Below, piece by piece: positions 58,001 to 64,000 of a stretch of 64,000 nucleotides of DNA; positions within the stretch are counted from its first letter, which is position 1, and each line of letters starts with the position of its first letter. The notes beneath the pieces are model-generated. The model searched no databases. It had not been told where the DNA came from and was given only the letters and a program-made list of their open reading frames with translations. The stretch is from the NCBI RefSeq assembly GCF_002213415.1, contig NZ_NJGU01000010.1:124001-188000 (forward strand). The letters are read 5' to 3'. Both the position numbers and the translations under genes were made by a program. The stretch comes from Herbaspirillum robiniae (GTDB lineage Bacteria > Pseudomonadota > Gammaproteobacteria > Burkholderiales > Burkholderiaceae_D).

Positions 58001-58208
58001 TCATCTGCTGTTCGATCACCTGGACCACGGTGTTTTGCACGGTGGTCGCCGATGCGCCCGGATAGCTGGTGCTGATCTGCACGCTGGGCGGGGCGATCGG
58101 CGGGAACTGCTCGATGGGCAGCGACGTGATCGCCATGCCGCCGGCCAGCATGATGAGGATGGACAGGACGATGGCGAAAATGGGACGGTCGATGAAGAAC
58201 TTGGCCAT
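55047..58208 (-). CDS. RND efflux pump, HAE1 family inner-membrane subunit
   Basis: A 1053-residue AcrB/MexB-type proton antiporter, full length. [20 protein letters not shown] is the typical N-terminus. The proton-relay aspartates are in helix 4 ([20 protein letters not shown]). Porter-domain and docking segments are intact, including [20 protein letters not shown]. It lies between adaptor and channel genes with spacings of 7 and 1 bases. Likely substrates are hydrophobic drugs or phenolics; not determinable. Confidence 0.97.
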   Translation of the reverse strand: [1053 protein letters not shown]

Positions 58209-58215
58209 GACATCC

Positions 58216-59379
58216 TCACTTCGCCGCCGGCGCGCCGGCCGGCATTTCGGTCGCCGCCACCTGCGCGCCCGGCTGCACCTTCTGCCAGCCGCTGACGACG
58301 ACGCGGTCGCCGTCCTTCAGCCCGCCCGTCACCACCCAGTTGCCGCCTTCGGTGGCGCCGGTCTGGATGATGTTGACGGCGGTCTTGCCGGCGCCGTCGA
58401 CGGTCATGACCGTCGCCTGCCCCTGGGCGTTGTGGCTGATCGCCGCTACCGGGACGAGGAAGGCGTTGTCGTTGACGCCCTGCTGGACGCGGGCATGCAC
58501 GAACATGCCCGGCAGGAGCACGCCCTTGGGATTGGGGAAGACCGCGCGCACCGTCACCGAGCCGGTGGCCTGGTCGACGGTGATGCCGTTGTACTGCAGC
58601 TTGCCGGGCAGCGCATAGCTGCTGCCGTCTTCCAGCGTGAGCGCGATCTTCACCGCGCTGGCGTCGTCCGGACGGATCTTGCCGGCGGCGATGTCGCGCC
58701 GCAGCTGCAGGCCGGCGGCGCTCGATTCATTGAGGTCGACGTAGATCGGGTCGATCTGCTGCACGGTCGTCAGCAGGGTCGCCGCGCTGCCCTGGACATA
58801 GGCGCCTTGCGTGACCAGCGAGCCGCTGCTGCGGCCCGCAATGGGCGAAGTGACCGACGTGTAGCCGAGGTTGATGCGCGCGTTGGCCACGGCGGCCCGG
58901 GCCGAGGCCACGTCCGCTTCGGCCTGGCCTTGCGCCGCCACGGCGTTGTCGTAGGTCTGTTTGCTGATCGCCTTGCCGTTGACGAGCACCTTGTAGCGCT
59001 CCGCCTGGAGATTCATCGCCGTCAGGTTCGACTCCGCCTTCTGCAGCGCCGCCTGCGCGCTCTGCAGCGCCACCTTGTACGGCGCCGGGTCGATCTGGTA
59101 GAGCGGCTGGCCGGCGCGCACATCCGCGCCTTCCTCGAAGCGGCGCTGCAGGACGACCCCGTCCACGCGGGCGCGCACCTGCGCCACCAGGTAGGCGGAG
59201 GTACGGCCGGGGAGATCGATATTGACCGGCACCGCGGTGTGCCGCAGCGTCACGACGGAGACAGGTTGGGCCGGGGCGCTCGGTTGCGCCTGCTTGCTTT
59301 GGCCGCAGCCGGCCAGGGCCGCCAGGGTGAGGGTCGCTGCCAGCGCGGCGCAGCGTCGGTAGTGCGTTGCTGAACTCAT
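58216..59379 (-). CDS. RND periplasmic adaptor subunit (AcrA/MexA-like)
   Basis: A 387-residue membrane-fusion protein. Lipoprotein signal TLAALAGCGQSKQAQ; lipoyl motif LPGRTSAYLVAQVRARVDGV and LYQIDPAPYKVALQSAQAAL; alpha-hairpin ~100-165; beta-barrel with SPIAGRSSGSLVTQGAYVQG and FPNPKGVLLPGMFVHARV. First gene of the five-gene operon, transcribed from the promoter predicted at 59550-59582 with a leader of about 160 bases. Confidence 0.96.
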   Translation of the reverse strand: MSSATHYRRCAALAATLTLAALAGCGQSKQAQPSAPAQPVSVVTLRHTAVPVNIDLPGRTSAYLVAQVRARVDGVVLQRRFEEGADVRAGQPLYQIDPAPYKVALQSAQAALQKAESNLTAMNLQAERYKVLVNGKAISKQTYDNAVAAQGQAEADVASARAAVANARINLGYTSVTSPIAGRSSGSLVTQGAYVQGSAATLLTTVQQIDPIYVDLNESSAAGLQLRRDIAAGKIRPDDASAVKIALTLEDGSSYALPGKLQYNGITVDQATGSVTVRAVFPNPKGVLLPGMFVHARVQQGVNDNAFLVPVAAISHNAQGQATVMTVDGAGKTAVNIIQTGATEGGNWVVTGGLKDGDRVVVSGWQKVQPGAQVAATEMPAGAPAAK

Positions 59380-59489
59380 AGGAGCTTTCGGTAAAGGCGC
59401 CCCCGCATCAGCGGGTCGCGATTTTTCGGGTGTCGGATTGACGGTGGGCGCACTTTGCCCGAGCGGCGATTAAGCCGGCCTTGGCGATT

Positions 59490-59507
59490 CATGAAGGAAT
59501 ATTCATG
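59490..59507. promoter_or_regulatory. Small dyad in the leader of the RND operon
   Basis: CATGAA-GGAATA-TTCATG, part of the direct repeat ATTCATG-N7-ATTCATG (59488-59507). It lies between the predicted promoter and the adaptor gene, so it could be a second regulatory site. Confidence 0.4.
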
Positions 59508-59549
59508 TCGGCGCGGCCGCGATGGCGAAGCGCTTCACGGCATGTCAGC

Positions 59550-59582
59550 ACTCTAAAGAGCGCGACTTAGAGGGAACTTAGG
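59550..59582 (-). promoter_or_regulatory. PmrA/QseB-like box and promoter of the RND efflux operon
   Basis: On the minus strand: CCTAAG-N5-TCTAAG (59582-59566), ten bases, then TAGAGT (59555-59550). Same geometry as at 50872, 62318 and 62388. No gene is seen in the 288-bp gap 59380-59667. Confidence 0.65.
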
Positions 59583-59667
59583 AGGGGACCGATGGCGTCG
59601 CGCATGCCGGCGGCGGCCGCGCAGGCAGGAGGGAGCGCCGGGGACCTGCGCCCCGGCGCGGGCGTTG

Positions 59668-61032
59668 CTAGGCCTGGACCGGGCCGGGCGGAAACTTCAC
59701 GCTGGCGCACAGTCCGCAGCGCGCGCCGTTTGCGTCGACGCGATTGCGCAGCTCCAGACTGGCGCCGTTGCGTTCGACGATGGCCTTGGCGATGGCCAGG
59801 CCCAGGCCCGAGCCCGATTCGCCGCTGCCCAGGATGCGATAGAAGGGATCGAAGATCCTCTCCATCTCCTCGTCGGGAATGCCGGGCCCGGTGTCTTCCA
59901 CGGTGACCGTCAGCACGTCGTGCGCGCGCCGGGCGCGCAGCACCAGCTGACCGCCGGCGGGCGTGTAGCGGATCGCGTTGTCGATCAGGTTCTTGATCAG
60001 CATGAGCGCATCGAACAGCTGCCCGCTGAAGATCGCCGAACGTTCGGTATCGACCTCGATATCCAGGTTCTTGGCCTCGGCCGAGGGGATCAGGTCTTCC
60101 AGCACCTGCTTGAAGACATCTTCCATCGAGATCGTCGTCACCTGGTGCGCCACCGACTCCTGGCTGCGCGCCATGACCAGGAGCTGCTCCAGCAGCGAAC
60201 GCATGCGCTGCAGGCCGCCGCGCAGTTCCATCATCCGCTCCGTCGCCGGCGGCGGCAATGCGATCTTGCGGATGTTGTCGACCTGCAGCGACAGGGCCGT
60301 CAGCGGGGAGCGCAGTTCATGGGCGGCGTCGGCGACAAAGCGCTTCTGCGTGTCCACCGAGCGCTTCACGCGCAGCAGCAGCGCGTTGATGGACGCGGTG
60401 AACGGCCGGATCTCCATCGGGACATGGCGGTCGTCCAGCGGGCTCAGGTCCGAATCGCGCCGCTGGTCGAGCTCGTGCGAAAGCGCCTTCACCGGCTTGA
60501 GCATGGTGCGCACCAGCACGTTGACCAGCAACAGCAGCAACGGCACCAGCAGGATGAAGGGGAACACCGTGCGCCAGGCGCTGCTGCCGGCGATCTCGTC
60601 GCGCACGTCGGTGCGCTGGCTGACCACCAGCCGCGAATTGTCGGGCAGGTGGCGGATGAAGACGCGCCAGGTGTAGCGGTTGCCGGGAACGGTCTGGACG
60701 ATCTCCGGCAGCGAGGCCGGCAGTTGCACGTCTTCGTCCAGCAGCCGGATCTGCCTGGCCTCGGGCGCCAGGACCTGCACGATGACCTGGGACTCGGGAT
60801 CTTCGCTTTCCTCGATGCTCTGGGTGATGAGCAGGCCGGTATGCGGTTCCTGCTGCTGCATCAGGCCGGCGATCTGGCGCAGCTGGTCGTCTTGGAACTC
60901 GTTGGCTTCATGGAAGGTGCCGCGAAACGAGAAATAGCCGCCGCCCACCGAGGTGGCGATCACCGCCACCGACAGCCAGAAAGAGAGCTGCGCCTGCAGC
61001 GAAGCGCTTATTTTTCTTTTGAGACCATCCAT
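59668..61032 (-). CDS. QseC/PmrB-like sensor histidine kinase
   Basis: A 454-residue membrane kinase with helices ~18-36 and ~172-195 around a periplasmic domain rich in acidic residues (ESEDPESQ). HisKA reads FVADAAHELRSPLTALSLQV; HATPase shows NLIDNAIRYTPAGG, DTGPGIPDEEMERIF and GSGLGLAIAKAI. It overlaps the regulator gene by 25 bases. The AAHELRSPL H-box and layout are QseC/PmrB-like. Confidence 0.92.
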   Translation of the reverse strand: MDGLKRKISASLQAQLSFWLSVAVIATSVGGGYFSFRGTFHEANEFQDDQLRQIAGLMQQQEPHTGLLITQSIEESEDPESQVIVQVLAPEARQIRLLDEDVQLPASLPEIVQTVPGNRYTWRVFIRHLPDNSRLVVSQRTDVRDEIAGSSAWRTVFPFILLVPLLLLLVNVLVRTMLKPVKALSHELDQRRDSDLSPLDDRHVPMEIRPFTASINALLLRVKRSVDTQKRFVADAAHELRSPLTALSLQVDNIRKIALPPPATERMMELRGGLQRMRSLLEQLLVMARSQESVAHQVTTISMEDVFKQVLEDLIPSAEAKNLDIEVDTERSAIFSGQLFDALMLIKNLIDNAIRYTPAGGQLVLRARRAHDVLTVTVEDTGPGIPDEEMERIFDPFYRILGSGESGSGLGLAIAKAIVERNGASLELRNRVDANGARCGLCASVKFPPGPVQA

Positions 61033-61670
61033 CCCAAGCCCCTGACGTTCTTGATGATCTGGTTGCCGAATTTCTTCCGGATGGAGTGGATCAGGTATTC
61101 GACGGCATTGCTTTCGACCTCCTCGTTCCAGCCATAGATGCGGTCTTCGAGGTCCTGGCGCGACAGGATGGCGCCGGGGCGCAGCATGAGCGACTGCATC
61201 AGGCTGAACTCCCGCGCCGACAACCGCTGGGTGGCGCCTTCGAAGCTGATTTCGCGCGAGGCCAGGTCGAGCTGGATGGCGCCGTTGGTCAGCAGCGGGC
61301 TGCTGCTGCCGCCATGGCGCCGGATCACCGCGCGCATGCGGGCCAGCAGCTCGTCCATCTCGAAGGGCTTGATCACATAGTCGTCGGCGCCGGCGTCGAG
61401 GCCGCGGATCCGGTCTTCCAGGCCGTCGCGTGCGGTGATGATGAGCACCGGCGTATTGATCTTGTTATCGCGCAGATGGCGCAGCACATGGAAGCCGTCC
61501 AGCCGCGGCAAGCCCAGGTCGAGCAGGATCACGTCGTATTGCTGGGTGTTGACCGACAGCTGCGCCGAGCCGCCGTCGCTGACGCAGTCGACCGCATAGG
61601 CGGCGTCGCGCAGCGCCTGCTCGGTGGCGGCGGAAATCATCCGGTCATCTTCTACCAAAAGCACTCTCAC
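61008..61670 (-). CDS. QseB/PmrA-like response regulator
   Basis: A 220-residue OmpR-type regulator: LLVEDDRMI, Asp in ILLDLGLPRLDG, VIKPFEMDELL, and a winged helix with LSAREFSLMQSLML and YGWNEEVESNAVEYLIHSIR, typical of the QseB/PmrA branch. I chose GTG 61670 because GGAAGG lies about 7 bases upstream and the protein then starts at the canonical receiver. The PAP2 gene lies 34 bases upstream. It is the best candidate to bind the CTTAG-type boxes. Confidence 0.92.
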   Translation of the reverse strand: MRVLLVEDDRMISAATEQALRDAAYAVDCVSDGGSAQLSVNTQQYDVILLDLGLPRLDGFHVLRHLRDNKINTPVLIITARDGLEDRIRGLDAGADDYVIKPFEMDELLARMRAVIRRHGGSSSPLLTNGAIQLDLASREISFEGATQRLSAREFSLMQSLMLRPGAILSRQDLEDRIYGWNEEVESNAVEYLIHSIRKKFGNQIIKNVRGLGWMVSKEK

Positions 61671-61704
61671 ATCGGACCTTCCACAGAGGCGGTTATCCCG
61701 GGCG

Positions 61705-62289
61705 TCAGCCGGGTACATGGCGTTTCAGCAGCAGGCGCTGCACATGCATGCCGGCCAGGGTCGCCCTGGCCACGCCTGTGCGGCCGTACAGGCGGATCGC
61801 CTGCGAGGCGCCCAGGGACACCAGAAAGGCGGCCACCATGTCGAGCGGGAAATGCACGCCGACATAGATGCGGGCCCAGGCGGGGACGAGGCCGGCCAGC
61901 GTCAATAGTAGACCAATCTTTCTCCAGTGCGGGGAACAGGCAAGGCCCAGCGCGATGCCCCACCACAGCGTCAGGTGGTCGCTGGGCAGCGAGGCGTCGG
62001 GCGCATGCGAGACCAGCAGGTGGCCCAGCCCGAGCGCGAAGGGGCGCGGATGCGGATGCAACCAGCCGATGATGCCGCCCGCGCTCAAGGCCAGCACGGC
62101 GCTCAGGCCCGCGCCGACGGCCGCCTTCTTGACTTTGAAATCGCCCTTGAACCACAGGTGCAGCAGCAGGGCGGGGAGCGCCCACACCAGCCACTCGGCC
62201 AGAAACACCGCCAGGTGGCTGCGCCAGCCGCCGGGGTGGCCGGCGCCGCTGTTGAGAAGGAGAAACAGTTGCTGATTGAGTTGTTCCAT
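61705..62289 (-). CDS. PAP2 family phosphatase (undecaprenyl-diphosphatase/lipid A phosphatase-like)
   Basis: A 194-residue membrane phosphatase starting MEQLNQQLFLLLNSGAGHPG. The three PAP2 motifs are present: HPHPRPF, SLPSDHLTL and RIYVGVHFPLDM, with five or six helices. BcrC/YbjG-type enzymes recycle undecaprenyl diphosphate; others trim lipid A phosphate. ATG 62289 is used. First gene of an operon with a QseB/PmrA-like two-component system, as in envelope-stress modules. Confidence 0.9.
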   Translation of the reverse strand: MEQLNQQLFLLLNSGAGHPGGWRSHLAVFLAEWLVWALPALLLHLWFKGDFKVKKAAVGAGLSAVLALSAGGIIGWLHPHPRPFALGLGHLLVSHAPDASLPSDHLTLWWGIALGLACSPHWRKIGLLLTLAGLVPAWARIYVGVHFPLDMVAAFLVSLGASQAIRLYGRTGVARATLAGMHVQRLLLKRHVPG

Positions 62290-62317
62290 GCCGTGACTAC
62301 CATTGATGACAACCGCC

Positions 62318-62350
62318 AGCATAGGTCGCCAGACTTAGGCCTTCCTGAGG
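62318..62350 (-). promoter_or_regulatory. PmrA/QseB-like box and promoter of the PAP2-RR-HK operon
   Basis: On the minus strand: CCTCAG-N5-CCTAAG (62350-62334), ten bases, then TATGCT (62323-62318). The predicted transcript begins about 20 bases before the PAP2 start, consistent with autoregulation. Confidence 0.6.
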
Positions 62351-62387
62351 GATGACCCGCAGGGCCGCGGCGGTCGCGCCGCGCCCG

Positions 62388-62420
62388 CCTAAGTCAAGGC
62401 TAAGTCAGCCGCTCTAGGAT
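62388..62420 (+). promoter_or_regulatory. PmrA/QseB-like box and promoter of the decarboxylase gene
   Basis: CCTAAG-N5-GCTAAG (62388-62404), ten bases, then TAGGAT (62415-62420). It lies in the 185-bp divergent region facing the decarboxylase start at 62475. Confidence 0.65.
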
Positions 62421-62474
62421 CCGCACAACGACAAGACGGCTTCGATTCGGTCGGACCAAGCGCAAGGAACATAC

Positions 62475-63983
62475 ATGGATGCACCCGGCAATGATTGGCA
62501 GAGCCCGCTGGATCCGCGGGACTGGGGCGAGTGGCGGCGGCAGGGGCATGCCATGCTGGAGGATATGTTCGATTTTCTCGAACGCATGTCCGGCGGCGAA
62601 GGACCTGTCTGGCAGCCCATTCCGGCATCCGTGCGCACGGCGATCGCCGAGCCGCTGCCGCAGGAGGGCTGCTCGCTGGAGCAGGCCTATGGCCTGTTCC
62701 GGGACAGCATTCTTCCCTACGCCGTGGGCAACGCGCATCCCGGTTTCATGGGCTGGGTCCATGGCGCCGGCACCCCGGTGGGGATGCTGGCCGAGATGCT
62801 GGCCGCCGGCCTCAACGCCAACCTGGGCGGGCGCGACCACATGCCGGTGGAGCTCGAGCGCCAGGTCGTGCGCTGGGTGCGCGACCTGTTCGCGTTTCCC
62901 GACACCGCCAGCGGCGTGTTCGTCACCGGCTCATCGATGGCCAATTTCCTGGGCGTGCTGGTTGCGCGGAGCAGGGCGCTGGGACCGTCGGTGCGCACCG
63001 ACGGCATGCAAGGGCAGGGCGGCGGCGCACTGGTCGCCTATGCCTCGCGTGCGGCGCATGCCTGCGTCGCGCGGGCGATGGACCTGGCCGGCCTGGGCAG
63101 CGCAGCCCTGAACCTGATCGACGTCGACGGCAGCGGCGCCCTCGATGCCGATGCGCTGGCGTCGGCCATCCGCTGCGACCTGCGGCAGGGGAGCCGGCCG
63201 TTTCTTCTGGTCGGCACCGCCGGCTCGGTGGATACCGGGGCCATCGACGATCTCGCCGCGCTGGCCGACATCGCGGCCCGACACCGCCTGCATTTTCACG
63301 TCGACGGCGCATTCGGCGCGCTGGGCATGCTCGCCGCGGATCTGGCGCCCATGCTGGGCGGCATCGAGCGGGCCGACTCCATCGCCCTGGATTTCCACAA
63401 GTGGATGCATGTGCCCTATGACGCGGGGTTCATCCTGGTGCGGGACGGCAAGCATCACCTTGCCGCCTTCGACGGCGGCGCGCACAGCTACCTGGCCCGC
63501 GAGCCGGGCGGCATGTCGGCCGGCTCGCCCTGGCCATGCGACTACGGGCCGGACCTGTCGCGGGGATTCCGGGCATTGAAGACCTGGATGACCTTGAAGG
63601 TCTATGGCGCCCGGCGCCTGGGGGCCGCCATTTCGGACAGCTGCGAGCGCGCCCGCCACCTGGGCGAACTGGTCAGGCGGCAGGCCGAGCTGGAGTTGAT
63701 GGCGCCGGTGCACCTGAACATCGTCTGTTTCCGTTTCCGCGCGCCGGAGGGGATCAGCGACGAGCTCAATTCGCGTCTGTTGCAAGCCATACAAGGCTCC
63801 GGGATCGCCGCCCCGTCGTCCACGCGCATCGACGGGAAATACGTATTGCGGGCGGCGCTGTTCAATCACCGCACCGGTCGCGCCCAGCTGGCGGGGCTCA
63901 TCGACGCCGCCCTCGTCCACGGGCGCGCCCTCCTGGCCGAACTGGCCCGACAGGAAACGACAGGAACCGATAGGAACCGATAG
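62475..63983 (+). CDS. PLP-dependent group II decarboxylase (aromatic-L-amino-acid type)
   Basis: A 502-residue decarboxylase. N-terminal segment includes HPGFMGWVHGAGTPVGMLAEML; cofactor-binding residues appear in TGSSMANFLG, HFHVDGAFGALG and the Schiff-base lysine in ALDFHKWMHVPYDAG. It resembles AADC/tyrosine-DOPA decarboxylases rather than glutamate decarboxylase. Product amines might modify stress responses; the substrate is not determinable. The C-terminal residues TTGTDRNR and the TAG stop are encoded by the 10-bp tandem repeat. Confidence 0.9.
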   Translation: MDAPGNDWQSPLDPRDWGEWRRQGHAMLEDMFDFLERMSGGEGPVWQPIPASVRTAIAEPLPQEGCSLEQAYGLFRDSILPYAVGNAHPGFMGWVHGAGTPVGMLAEMLAAGLNANLGGRDHMPVELERQVVRWVRDLFAFPDTASGVFVTGSSMANFLGVLVARSRALGPSVRTDGMQGQGGGALVAYASRAAHACVARAMDLAGLGSAALNLIDVDGSGALDADALASAIRCDLRQGSRPFLLVGTAGSVDTGAIDDLAALADIAARHRLHFHVDGAFGALGMLAADLAPMLGGIERADSIALDFHKWMHVPYDAGFILVRDGKHHLAAFDGGAHSYLAREPGGMSAGSPWPCDYGPDLSRGFRALKTWMTLKVYGARRLGAAISDSCERARHLGELVRRQAELELMAPVHLNIVCFRFRAPEGISDELNSRLLQAIQGSGIAAPSSTRIDGKYVLRAALFNHRTGRAQLAGLIDAALVHGRALLAELARQETTGTDRNR

Positions 63984-64000
63984 GAACCGATAGGAACCGA
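63951..64000. repeat. Tandem decamer array across the decarboxylase stop codon
   Basis: Five contiguous units: CAGGAAACGA, CAGGAACCGA, then TAGGAACCGA three times, running off the window end. The TAG stop (63981-63983) is within a unit, so copy-number change would shift the frame only beyond or at the C-terminus. Confidence 0.95.

Overview
The window is GC-rich DNA with dense, long open reading frames. A DUF4148 protein, a TorF-type porin, LIV-type and NitT/TauT-type ABC transporters and intergenic 'GTCATCCCGGCGCAGGCCGGGAT' palindromes point to a betaproteobacterium of the Burkholderiales, most likely an Oxalobacteraceae such as Herbaspirillum (inference from gene content; no search was run). 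I see no rRNA, tRNA, CRISPR array, transposase or phage gene. This is ordinary chromosome whose most interesting content lies in intergenic elements and regulatory wiring.

Layout. 1-5.9 kb: the end of a LIV-type permease, a three-domain LivM-LivG-LivF fusion, an HpxZ/AtzH-like protein, a ~1 kb nested palindromic repeat, and an HpxW-like gamma-glutamyltransferase-family hydrolase. Together they suggest uptake and breakdown of an oxalurate/oxamate-type amide. 6-8.4 kb: a Cache-HAMP-PAS-GGDEF protein. 8.6-17.3 kb: a complete kdpFABC-kdpDE potassium system preceded by an extra 37-residue membrane peptide. 17.3-24.8 kb: small envelope proteins, a TorF porin, a crotonase-fold protein, a metal-dependent hydrolase with divergent TetR regulator, and a GntR regulator. 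25-30 kb: an ABC importer, an Asp/Glu-racemase-family protein and a dihydropyrimidinase/hydantoinase in one operon, with matching GntR-type operators on both sides of the divergent promoter region. 30-41 kb: chemoreceptor, DMT exporter, phosphoesterase, a two-domain KaiC-like ATPase with a CheY-like partner, NUDIX hydrolase, two more response regulators and an MFS symporter. 41-47.5 kb: a DUF3142 lipoprotein coupled to a large TPR-like protein, a pseudo-receiver, and a LIV-type binding protein. 47.8-64 kb: TonB siderophore receptor, DUF347 membrane protein, DUF4148 protein, a five-gene RND efflux/two-component operon, a PAP2 phosphatase-QseB/PmrA-QseC-like operon, and an aromatic-amino-acid-type decarboxylase.

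Working together. Two regulatory connections emerge from reading intergenic DNA. First, a 50-bp element upstream of the kdp operon, resembling the KdpE site, recurs (41 of 50 bases, no gaps) upstream of the TorF porin 12 kb away, implying that the porin belongs to the potassium-limitation response. Second, four promoters in the last 14 kb carry the same geometry, CCTAAG-N5-NCTAAG-N10-(-10 hexamer) with small variations, resembling PmrA/QseB boxes. They sit in front of the DUF347 gene, the RND efflux operon, the PAP2-RR-HK operon and the decarboxylase, so these probably form one envelope-stress regulon. A fifth copy of the paired half-sites lies upstream of the TonB receptor. Short-unit tandem repeats (8, 10, 13 and 7 bp) occur at four places, two of them covering stop codons.
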